Positions 5,945-13,159 of a stretch of 20,129 nucleotides of DNA are shown here, piece after piece. Every line of letters begins with the position of its first letter. Within the stretch, counting starts at the first letter, position 1. Source of the stretch: Treponema sp. UBA1798 (lineage in GTDB: Bacteria; Spirochaetota; Spirochaetia; Treponematales; Treponemataceae); NCBI GenBank assembly GCA_002319875.1, contig DCFS01000297.1, forward strand, positions 1-20,129. Direction: 5' to 3'. The notes under the pieces were generated by a model, which searched no databases, had not been told where the DNA came from, and saw only the letters and a program-made list of their open reading frames with translations. Both the position numbers and the translations under genes were made by a program.

Positions 5945-6802
5945 ATGCTGACCGATATACATGTATTTGCCGCTGCCAAGATAAATATAGGACTGAGAGT
6001 CCTTCCGGGGCGGTTGGATGGATTTCATGCTATCGAAAGTATTTTTCAGACGGTGAATTTGAATGATGAACTTACTGTTCATGTTCACTCCGGGACCGGA
6101 GGCTGCAGGGTAGAATGCGCTTCAATGGCTCTGCCGGATGAAAATACGGTGACATCAACATATAAGGCGTTTTGTAAACTTACCGGTATGTCTCCTGCAG
6201 TCAGTGTTGAACTGAAAAAGCGGATACCGTCCGGCGGGGGATTGGGTGGCGGGTCTGCAGATGCAGCAGCATTCCTGAAGGCGCTTTGTACAGTAACAGG
6301 AACCAGTCTTTCCATGGAACAGCAGGATGAAATTGCCTGCGAAGTGGGAAGCGATGTATTTTTTTTCCTGCATTGTCCGCACCCTGGTTGTGCAGTTGTT
6401 GCAGGTCGCGGTGAAAAGATCAGGCCGATTACTCCGCGTAATGATTTACATATACTGCTGGTTTTCCCGGGAGTTCATAGTTCAACCGGAGAGGCGTACG
6501 GTCTCGTGGATGAATATATGGCATCCGGTAAAACAGCGGTTTATCCGGCTTTTGCAGAGCTTGAAACTGTTTACAACAGTCCGGTAAGGAACTGGAATTT
6601 TGCCAATAGTTTTACACCGGCCATATCCCGGAAGTATCCGGTAATAAGGCGTGCTCTTGCAGATGTCTGCAGAACCGGTGCCGGGTTTTCTGATATGTCT
6701 GGTTCCGGATCTACGGTTTTCGGTGTTTTCGATTCTGCTTCAGCAGCTGAAAACGCCCGTCGTAAGCTTGCTCAGTGTTGGAACGGCTGTATGGTTGTCT
6801 GA
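5945..6802 (+). CDS. ispE: 4-diphosphocytidyl-2-C-methyl-D-erythritol kinase
   Basis: This 285-residue GHMP kinase phosphorylates CDP-methylerythritol in the MEP isoprenoid pathway. Visible features are the substrate-binding AAAKINIGLRV with Lys12, the ATP-binding glycine loop PSGGGLGGGSADAA at ~95-108, GSDVFFFL with catalytic Asp137 (family usually GADVPFF), and the C-terminal GSGSTVFGVF. The frame is open back to an ATG at 5861, but that start would add 28 hydrophobic residues unlike the family and lies upstream of the promoter at 5907-5934. ATG 5945 gives the normal length and N-terminus. No Shine-Dalgarno precedes it, consistent with leaderless initiation; a GTG at 5939 is a less likely alternative. 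Confidence 0.93.
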   Translation: MLTDIHVFAAAKINIGLRVLPGRLDGFHAIESIFQTVNLNDELTVHVHSGTGGCRVECASMALPDENTVTSTYKAFCKLTGMSPAVSVELKKRIPSGGGLGGGSADAAAFLKALCTVTGTSLSMEQQDEIACEVGSDVFFFLHCPHPGCAVVAGRGEKIRPITPRNDLHILLVFPGVHSSTGEAYGLVDEYMASGKTAVYPAFAELETVYNSPVRNWNFANSFTPAISRKYPVIRRALADVCRTGAGFSDMSGSGSTVFGVFDSASAAENARRKLAQCWNGCMVV

Positions 6803-6869
6803 CCGTTCCTGTGAGAAATAGGGTTTCTCTATTTTATGCTACTACTTTTGTAAGCTGCGGAGGTGTGCT

Positions 6870-7157
6870 ATGCAGGTGACTGAATTGCGGATCCGGAAAG
6901 TTGAAGCGGAAGGAAAACTTCGTGCATATGTCACGGTTACTTTTGATAACTGTTTTGTTGTCCACAATGTGAAAATCATTGAGGGTAAGACGGGGTTATT
7001 CATAGCTATGCCGAGCAGGAAAACGGCGAATGGTGAATATAAGGATGTAGCGCATCCGATTAGTCCGGAGTTCAGAACTGAATTGCAGGACAAAATTCTC
7101 GCGGAATATAATGCCGGTCATGTCGAAAAAGTCAACGGCACGGACGACGAGAACTGA
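6870..7157 (+). CDS. spoVG: Septation/regulatory protein SpoVG
   Basis: This 95-residue protein is SpoVG: MQVTELRIRKVEAEGKLRAY opening, then VTFDNCFVVHNVKIIEG and GLFIAMPSRK, with a charged C-terminal helix (LQDKILAEYN). In Firmicutes SpoVG affects septation and virulence genes; in Borrelia it is a sequence-preferring DNA- and RNA-binding protein. Alpha-helical C-terminus and length (about 85-100) are normal. GGAGGT at 6859-6864 precedes the ATG by 5 nt. It lies 67 nt after ispE and 13 nt before tRNA-Gln. A modest hairpin GAGAAA (6813-6818) / TTTCTC (6824-6829) occurs between ispE and spoVG. Confidence 0.96.
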   Translation: MQVTELRIRKVEAEGKLRAYVTVTFDNCFVVHNVKIIEGKTGLFIAMPSRKTANGEYKDVAHPISPEFRTELQDKILAEYNAGHVEKVNGTDDEN

Positions 7158-7170
7158 AAATGGTTTTTAT

Positions 7171-7243
7171 TGGGACGTCGGCAAGCGGTAAGCCCCCGGC
7201 TTTTGGTGCCGGTATTCCACAGGTTCGAATCCTGTCGTCCCAG
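7171..7243 (+). tRNA. tRNA-Gln (anticodon TTG)
   Basis: A full cloverleaf is visible. The acceptor stem is TGGGACG (7171-7177) / CGTCCCA (7236-7242) with discriminator G at 7243. The D arm has stem GGC/GCC around a loop containing GG. The anticodon stem CCGGC (7196-7200) / GCCGG (7208-7212) encloses loop TTTTGGT, giving anticodon TTG at 7203-7205. The T arm is ACAGG/CCTGT (7219-7223 / 7231-7235) with loop TTCGAAT. U1-A72 and G73 are the usual tRNA-Gln identity features. The 3' CCA is not encoded, so a CCA-adding enzyme is required. It sits between spoVG and rplY, 13 nt after spoVG, and is probably processed from their transcript. Confidence 0.95.
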
Positions 7244-7281
7244 TTATATATATAAGAATTTGGTTATTTAAGGAGTCCTGT

Positions 7282-7833
7282 ATGGATCAGATGGTAATTA
7301 ACGCTAAAACCCGTAAGGAAACAGGGAAGAAAGCGGCAAAACAGCTTCGTGCTGCCGGGCATATACCTGCAATTATGTATAATGCGAAAGGTGTATCAAC
7401 TATGCTTGACATCGATGAAGCAGAATTTAATAAAGTGTGGAGAAGTATAACTCCTACTACATTGATAACATTAAACGTTGACGGAAAAAACGGTGATGCT
7501 TTTATAAAGGATACCGAATATAACATCCGTGACGACAGAGTCCTGCATGCTGATTTTTTTGAACCGGCTGCTGATGAGCTTATTACGGTAAAAATGAAGG
7601 TGCGGTTTTCCGGAACTCCTGCGGGTGTTCTGAAAGGCGGATTTATGGTTACTCATACTCCTGAAGTTGTAATCAAGGCAGCACCGAAGAAGCTTCCTGC
7701 ACGTTTGCTGGTTGATGTTTCTAAAGTAAATATCGGAGAAGTCTTTTGTGTAAAGGATCTGGAACTTGACAAAGCTATCAGTGTTCTTACTTCTGCTGAC
7801 ACTCCGCTTATGAGTATTTCTCCTGCCCGTTAA
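7282..7833 (+). CDS. rplY: 50S ribosomal protein L25 / general stress protein Ctc
   Basis: This 183-residue protein is the long, two-domain (Ctc/TL5) form of bL25. The N-terminal ~95 residues bind 5S rRNA (ETGKKAAKQLRAAGHIPAIMY, written here in two parts: ETGKKAAKQLRAAG and HIPAIMY). The C-terminal beta domain holds VKMKVRFSGTPAGVLKGG and the PKKLPARLLVDVS segment. AAGGAGT at 7270-7276 with a 5-nt gap marks the start. It follows tRNA-Gln by 38 nt and is closed by a strong terminator at 7874-7903. In Borrelia, as I recall, pth sits between rplY and tilS; here it is absent. Confidence 0.95.
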   Translation: MDQMVINAKTRKETGKKAAKQLRAAGHIPAIMYNAKGVSTMLDIDEAEFNKVWRSITPTTLITLNVDGKNGDAFIKDTEYNIRDDRVLHADFFEPAADELITVKMKVRFSGTPAGVLKGGFMVTHTPEVVIKAAPKKLPARLLVDVSKVNIGEVFCVKDLELDKAISVLTSADTPLMSISPAR

Positions 7834-7853
7834 TTTCCGGGAAAATAACTGCG

Positions 7854-7903
7854 TTCCCTTCAGAGGGAATATGAGGTCCCCGATCGATGGGGACCTTTTT
7901 TTT
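7854..7903 (+). terminator. Tandem hairpins and intrinsic terminator after rplY
   Basis: A small stem TTCCCT (7854-7859) / AGGGAA (7864-7869) with a four-base loop is followed by the main terminator AGGTCCCC (7874-7881) / GGGGACCT (7889-7896), 7-nt loop, and an eight-T run (7896-7903). The tilS start lies only 9-15 nt further on, so no promoter can fit between; tilS must be read through or started within rplY. Confidence 0.88.
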
Positions 7904-7917
7904 GGGACTCTGTGATT

Positions 7918-9330
7918 ATGGCAGATACGGCGCCGGTTTTTGTTTCTATTATTGAACATTTCGAACAGCAGGTTCTGAACGGTCTGAAGAATGCCGGGAT
8001 AGATCCGGAGTCGTTTGTCCGTGATATAGTGCTGGGGGTAGCTGTTTCCGGCGGTGCTGATTCTATTGCAATGCTGACGGCCCTTGCTCATATCTGTTTA
8101 CGGAAATCTATAAAACTTTGCGTAATAACAGTAAATCATCATATCCGTCCTGATGCTGAGACAAATGGCGATGCCTGTTTTGTAGCAGAATACTGTGATA
8201 CTCTGGTAAAAAGCGGGTTCTCTGTTGACTACAGGATTTATGAGCTTGAAAAAGGTGCTGTCGACTGCGAGGCTGAAAAACGCGGTCGGGGTGTGGAAGA
8301 GGCAGCACGTTTTCTCCGGTATAAGGCTTTTATGGAATTTGCCCGGATAAAGGGATGTACCTATATCTGTCTTGCACATAACCGCAATGATCAGCTGGAA
8401 ACACTGCTTATGCGCTTTTTACAGGGAAGCGGGAATCCCGGGGCTGCCGGGATTCTGCGGAAACGTGATATTTTCGTGCGTCCGATGCTGGATATCCAGC
8501 GGTCGGATATAGAGCAGTATCTTGTATGCCAGAACATCTCCTGGTGTACCGATCAGACGAACAGCGATATACGGTTTTTGAGGAACCGGATTCGAAAAAA
8601 ACTGATGCCGTTTCTTGATTCTCTCATTCCCGGCTGGCAGCATGCTGTTCTTGCCGGTAGTGAAAAAGCGTATCACGATACCCTGGCTCTTGATGCAAGT
8701 GCCGGAAAGATTCTGTGGAAAACGGAAAAGCATGGCGTCAGCCTGCCTGAGACTGTTTTTTCAGAGCAACCTTTTGCAGTGCGACGTCGTCTGTTATACA
8801 GGGCTTTTGATTTGACAGGATGCATGAACAGAATTCCGTATAAAGTTGTGCGGGAAGTCTGTATGTGGCCGGAGGCCGGACTCCGTTCAGCAGCAGTGCG
8901 TATGACCGATATATGCATCCGTCTTTCTGCAGCGGTGATTTTTGTAGAAAAGAATCAAAAAAAGGCGACGCAATATGGTTTTTTTGCTATAATAGATAAA
9001 ATTGGTGAGTATGAACTTCCCTGCGGCACAGTAACTGTTTCTGGTACAGGAAATGCTGTTTCAGTTTATATCGGCGGTCCATGTGATACTGGTACTGTGT
9101 ATGGCTGCCTTGCTCTGCCTTTCTGCATCAGAAGCAGACAGCCTGACGACAGGGTTCAGGCGGCGGATGGAAGTATGAAAGCGCTGAATGATATTTTTTC
9201 TTCCTGGCATGTTGAAGAAAAAAGACGGGATTGCGTGCCGGTCATACAGGAATTACAGACTCCCGGGCAGCTGATTCTGTGTATCTGTGGCCGGCCGTTT
9301 GGTTATGATGACTGGATTGTGAAGCAGTAG
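7918..9330 (+). CDS. tilS: tRNA(Ile)-lysidine synthase
   Basis: This 470-residue enzyme converts C34 of tRNA-Ile(CAU) to lysidine with ATP and lysine, which switches it to reading AUA. The PP-loop ATPase motif is SGGADS at residues 44-49. The second conserved block reads AHNRNDQLETLLMRFLQGSG, where most bacteria have HHxDDQxET. NRIRKKLMPFL marks the end of the catalytic domain, and the remaining ~200 residues correspond to the substrate-binding C-terminal domains. ATG 7918 is preferred over GTG 7912 (two codons longer) because GGGA at 7904-7907 then has a normal spacing. A terminator lies directly upstream, so low expression is expected. Confidence 0.92.
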   Translation: MADTAPVFVSIIEHFEQQVLNGLKNAGIDPESFVRDIVLGVAVSGGADSIAMLTALAHICLRKSIKLCVITVNHHIRPDAETNGDACFVAEYCDTLVKSGFSVDYRIYELEKGAVDCEAEKRGRGVEEAARFLRYKAFMEFARIKGCTYICLAHNRNDQLETLLMRFLQGSGNPGAAGILRKRDIFVRPMLDIQRSDIEQYLVCQNISWCTDQTNSDIRFLRNRIRKKLMPFLDSLIPGWQHAVLAGSEKAYHDTLALDASAGKILWKTEKHGVSLPETVFSEQPFAVRRRLLYRAFDLTGCMNRIPYKVVREVCMWPEAGLRSAAVRMTDICIRLSAAVIFVEKNQKKATQYGFFAIIDKIGEYELPCGTVTVSGTGNAVSVYIGGPCDTGTVYGCLALPFCIRSRQPDDRVQAADGSMKALNDIFSSWHVEEKRRDCVPVIQELQTPGQLILCICGRPFGYDDWIVKQ

Positions 9331-9355
9331 TACTGCCGGACGTTTTGAGGATGTC

Positions 9356-11479
9356 ATGAAAGAACTGAAAGTACCGTTATTTTTATTTGCCTTAGTTCTG
9401 ATTTTTTTTACTTATGAAACCCGGTTATATGCGCAAAGCAGTGCTGACCTTGCAAACCGCAGTACTGCAGTAAGATGTCTGAAACTTGCAAAAGACTATG
9501 TAAATGAGAATCAGTGGGATGCTGCTGTTTCACAGATAAATCTTGGTCTGGCTTATGATAATTCAATAAGCGATTTGTGGTTTCTCCTTGCTGTTTCACG
9601 AAAGGCTCAGGGCGCGACCGTGGCGGAAGTACTGCAGCTCGTTTCCAGTGCGTTATCGGAAAATGTGTGGGTGGATTATAATAAGAGCGGAGCAAGGCTG
9701 TTATACGCTGATCTGCTGTCGGATACCGGGAAGTATGCGGACGCTGTCGGCATACTTGATGGAGATCCGTTTTTATATTCAGCCGATGCTGAATATATCA
9801 GAATCAAGTCATATTACCGGATGCAGACAGATACGTTCCGGAACCGGGCACGTGATAAAATAGAATCAGCATCCAGGATTTATCCTGATGATATGCGTTT
9901 TCCGCTTGTTTTTTTTCATTATGAGGCAGCGCTGGAAGGGAACAATACCAGACGGAACGCGAGGGTCCGGCAGATCGCAGATAGTTTTATCCACCGGATA
10001 CAGGGAAATAAAAATACTGATGCTGAACTTGAAATGTACTGTATTCTGTTTTCCCCTGATGAGAACCAGACCGTTATGCTGAAGGCTTTTGCTGCCCGCG
10101 GGTACAGGCATCCGTTATATGCGATCGCTGCATTGAACCGCGGACTCATAAACCAGCAGGATGCTCTTGATTATTTTTTCAGCTTTGCGGGGACTTCTGT
10201 TACACGTGAATTGCTCGACCGGTTTGCTCCTCTGATAACCGAACCTGAAGTTGCAGATAAATTTGCTTCTTATCTGACGGCCTACGAAGGCGTCATCAGC
10301 GTGGATACGGATGGTAATCTGGAACCGGATCTTTTTATCGGATATAAAAGAGGAAGACCGGCATCTGTAAAACGTGACACAAACAGTGACGGTGACTCGG
10401 AATGGATAGCAGAATGCGATTTCGGGACTCCGCTGTCTCTTACACTGAATCGTGAAGCGGTCCGGATTGATTATGACGGATATCCGTCAGTTTCAAAGAT
10501 CGGTTATTATGATAGTGACGGGAAAAACTTCATCACCTTTACGATGTCTGATCGTAAATTTATGTGGGCACCTTTTACTATGGAAACGGATCAGGTACTC
10601 CGGGAAGTAATTCATTATGATTTTTATATTCCCGCAGTTATAAAAAATATCCAGGTATTTGACAGGGCTCAGCTCTTTAAGGAAGCTGTGAGCTACGATG
10701 TCATGTCCGGCGAGTATGATGGAGCACAGATTCATTTTACGCTGCAGGATGGTAAAATCCAGTCGGCGGTTTACAGCAGAAATAAGATACTTTATGCGCG
10801 GGCTGTTTTTAAAGACGGACTGCCGGTAGCGAGATCTGTTGATAAAGATGGAGATGGAATTTTTGAAACTACGGAAGTTTTTGGTTATGACCCTGAAAAT
10901 AAAATGCACTGTACGGATGAAGAGAGAAACAGAGTTTCAGAGACTGTTTATGGTCATACCGCAGCAGAAAGCGGGATATATTTAAAGATGATTCAAATTG
11001 ACCGGAATGAAGATACAATACCGGATTATACAGAAGAATATCTGGCCGATGGAGGAAAAATTTCCTCATGGGATCAGGATAATGATGGATTCTGGGATGT
11101 CCGATACGTAAAATATCCTCATCCAGCGGGTGATCCTGTACCGGAAGATTTTCTCTTTTATACAGTTCCCGGGCATGCTCTTGTTACTGTTTCCTCAGTT
11201 GACGGGAAACCGGTGAAAGTAATCTCGGATAATGTACAGTATCCTGTAGAACAAGGCGATTCGCAGGATTTTTACTGGATCGGTGCAAAAGGTACTCTTG
11301 GAAATGAAAAGGAAACAGTCGGATTGCTTAACCAGACAGCAGATCAGGGTATTTGTATTATAGTGCATGATGATAATGAACGTATACTGGCAGTCCGGGT
11401 AGGGAAAAACAAATTTGCGAAACTGCTGCCGGATACGGAAACTAACGGAATAAATAATGAAACAGAACAAAAAAAATAA
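9356..11479 (+). CDS. Secreted TPR-like protein with EF-hand-like calcium loops, function unknown
   Basis: The 707-residue product starts with a signal peptide (MKELKVPLFLFALVLIFFTY..., probable cleavage after YAQ/SS near residue 26-28). Residues ~35-300 are helix-rich with TPR-like periodicity (AKDYVNENQWDAAVSQINLG; YADLLSDTGKYADAVGIL). Residues ~315-600 are beta-rich and carry five Asp-rich loops of EF-hand/dockerin type: DTDGNLEPD (317), DTNSDGDSEW (341), DKDGDGIFETTE (496), DRNEDTIPDYTEE (549) and DQDNDGFWD (573). The flanking text is repetitive (Y..G.....). GAGG precedes the ATG. The last 23 nt overlap the protease lipoprotein gene. Periplasmic or surface location and calcium binding are inferences; I recognise no named family. 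Confidence 0.8.
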   Translation: MKELKVPLFLFALVLIFFTYETRLYAQSSADLANRSTAVRCLKLAKDYVNENQWDAAVSQINLGLAYDNSISDLWFLLAVSRKAQGATVAEVLQLVSSALSENVWVDYNKSGARLLYADLLSDTGKYADAVGILDGDPFLYSADAEYIRIKSYYRMQTDTFRNRARDKIESASRIYPDDMRFPLVFFHYEAALEGNNTRRNARVRQIADSFIHRIQGNKNTDAELEMYCILFSPDENQTVMLKAFAARGYRHPLYAIAALNRGLINQQDALDYFFSFAGTSVTRELLDRFAPLITEPEVADKFASYLTAYEGVISVDTDGNLEPDLFIGYKRGRPASVKRDTNSDGDSEWIAECDFGTPLSLTLNREAVRIDYDGYPSVSKIGYYDSDGKNFITFTMSDRKFMWAPFTMETDQVLREVIHYDFYIPAVIKNIQVFDRAQLFKEAVSYDVMSGEYDGAQIHFTLQDGKIQSAVYSRNKILYARAVFKDGLPVARSVDKDGDGIFETTEVFGYDPENKMHCTDEERNRVSETVYGHTAAESGIYLKMIQIDRNEDTIPDYTEEYLADGGKISSWDQDNDGFWDVRYVKYPHPAGDPVPEDFLFYTVPGHALVTVSSVDGKPVKVISDNVQYPVEQGDSQDFYWIGAKGTLGNEKETVGLLNQTADQGICIIVHDDNERILAVRVGKNKFAKLLPDTETNGINNETEQKK

Positions 11480-13109
11480 AAAGACCATATTGACAGCATT
11501 ATGCCTTGGTGAAATCCTGCTGTTTATTACGGGCTGTGCTTCAATAAAACAGCCTGAAGTATACAAGAGGCCTGATTATACACTGGCTGATGTCAGGAAA
11601 ATTGAAATCCAGCATATTACGGAATTACTTGATGAAAAACCCGTCCAGGCACTCTGGCTGGCGTATCAGGTGGATGATAAAAGTATTATTGACACATGTA
11701 CCGGGAAAATAGCAGCGCTGTATGCAAAGGCATATGCTTCAAAGGATTATTTTACTGCCGCCAGATTTTACCAGTCTCTGGAAGCTGCCGGATATAACAG
11801 TCTGAGTACTCTTGAATCTTCCGCAGATACACTTGTACAACAGTATAATAAAAATGTTCCGGGCTTGAACCATCCGGAAGCATCCGGTGTAAAAACGAAA
11901 GCTCCCGAAAATGTGGGAAAATATATCGAAGGAACAGTAACGGTCTGGGTTGATCAGGGTGTTAAGGTTGAAAACGGTGTCGGCCGTGCCGACCGCGTCA
12001 TAGGTTCCGGTTTTTTTATTGATAAAAACGGTTATGTTGTAACAAATTATCATGTTATAAGCAATTGTGTTGATCCGAAATATGAGGGGTATGCACGTTT
12101 ATATGTAAAACTTGCTGATGATCCTGATACACGTATTCCTGCTAAGGTTACAGGGTGGGATTCTGTACTGGATCTTGCGTTGCTTAAGGTCGAGGTAGAC
12201 GCTCCTTATGTTTTTGAATTGGGATCAAGTACAGATCTTTCTGTCGGAGATAAAATCTATGCGATCGGTTCTCCGGTGGGACTTGAAAAGACGCTGACAT
12301 CAGGAATTGTTTCTGCTACAAACCGTAAATTGTTTACAACGGGAGGAGTCTTTCAGATCGATGCTGCTGTGAACTCTGGCAACTCGGGGGGGCCCTGTAT
12401 TGACGTGAACGGAAAAGTCCAGGCTATTGTTTTTGCAGGAATGCCGCAGTATCAGGGGCTTAATTTTGCGATCCCGGTAGAATATCTGGAAACGGATCTG
12501 CCTATGTTGTATCACGGTGGGAAAAGGGAACATTCCTGGGTAGGGGCGTATGGACATACCGGGAAAGAGGGGACGGATGAAACCGGACTTGAAGTTCAGT
12601 ATGTGATGCCTTCCGGCAGTGCAGGAAGATCAAATATTCAGGCAGGGGATATTATTACAGGTGTAAATGGTAAGATGGTCAGAAATCTTGAAGACCTTCA
12701 GGCAGAAATCCGGCGGTATATACCGGAGACGCTTGTACGTTTTACCTGTACATCAGGTGACAAGCGTAAGGATTGTCTTGTATATCTGGACAGACGACCT
12801 GAATATCCCGGATATGAGATATATCAGCATGATGCTTTAAAAGATGCTTTTGTTCCTATTTTTGGTATGAAGATGGAAGCTGTTTCAACCGTGAACAGCA
12901 GAAAATATTCTATTATTGATATATTGAAAGGAAGTATTGCTGATGAATCGGGGTTTTCTGTGAATGATCCTGTTGAGGTGAACAGAATCCGTTTTTCTGA
13001 TGATAAATCGGTTATGTATACTGAAATATATGCAAAAAACCGAAAAAAGGGATATCTTGATATCAGTATGGCTTTGACAGCCCCGTTGGACAGCCCTTAT
13101 TATTTTTAA
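11457..13109 (+). CDS. HtrA-like (S1C) serine protease lipoprotein with PDZ domain
   Basis: This 550-residue protein is a trypsin-fold protease of the DegP/HtrA type, anchored as a lipoprotein. The basic N-terminus is followed by a lipobox LFITGC with Cys27. A ~130-residue helical region precedes the protease domain. The triad is His199 (TNYHVIS), Asp239 (VLDLALLKV) and Ser310 (SGNSGGP). A PDZ domain follows (~residues 365-445: SGSAGRSNIQAGDIITGVNG), and the end may be a second, degenerate PDZ (FGMKMEAV...GSIADESGFSVND). The gene begins 23 nt before the stop of the secreted TPR gene, so the two are probably co-translated. It may act in envelope protein quality control or on its partner. Confidence 0.88.
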   Translation: MKQNKKNKKTILTALCLGEILLFITGCASIKQPEVYKRPDYTLADVRKIEIQHITELLDEKPVQALWLAYQVDDKSIIDTCTGKIAALYAKAYASKDYFTAARFYQSLEAAGYNSLSTLESSADTLVQQYNKNVPGLNHPEASGVKTKAPENVGKYIEGTVTVWVDQGVKVENGVGRADRVIGSGFFIDKNGYVVTNYHVISNCVDPKYEGYARLYVKLADDPDTRIPAKVTGWDSVLDLALLKVEVDAPYVFELGSSTDLSVGDKIYAIGSPVGLEKTLTSGIVSATNRKLFTTGGVFQIDAAVNSGNSGGPCIDVNGKVQAIVFAGMPQYQGLNFAIPVEYLETDLPMLYHGGKREHSWVGAYGHTGKEGTDETGLEVQYVMPSGSAGRSNIQAGDIITGVNGKMVRNLEDLQAEIRRYIPETLVRFTCTSGDKRKDCLVYLDRRPEYPGYEIYQHDALKDAFVPIFGMKMEAVSTVNSRKYSIIDILKGSIADESGFSVNDPVEVNRIRFSDDKSVMYTEIYAKNRKKGYLDISMALTAPLDSPYYF

Positions 13110-13125
13110 AGGATATAAGGGCTGT
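13090..13125 (+). terminator. Strong hairpin spanning the stop codon of the protease lipoprotein gene
   Basis: ACAGCCCTTAT (13090-13100) and ATAAGGGCTGT (13115-13125) form a perfect 11-bp stem whose 14-nt loop contains the TAA at 13107-13109. The following bases are ATTCCGATTTTG, so the U-tract is delayed and imperfect. It may be a partial terminator or a stability/processing hairpin between the protease gene and lepA (ATG 35 nt downstream). Confidence 0.5.
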
Positions 13126-13159
13126 ATTCCGATTTTGAAAAGTTTTTGCAGGAGCATGT

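Noticed and set aside
7471..8091. 206-residue minus-strand open frame across rplY and tilS
   Set aside because: It runs antisense through a strong terminator and two conserved genes; the product is Arg/Ser/Asn-rich with no domain, as expected of a shadow frame.
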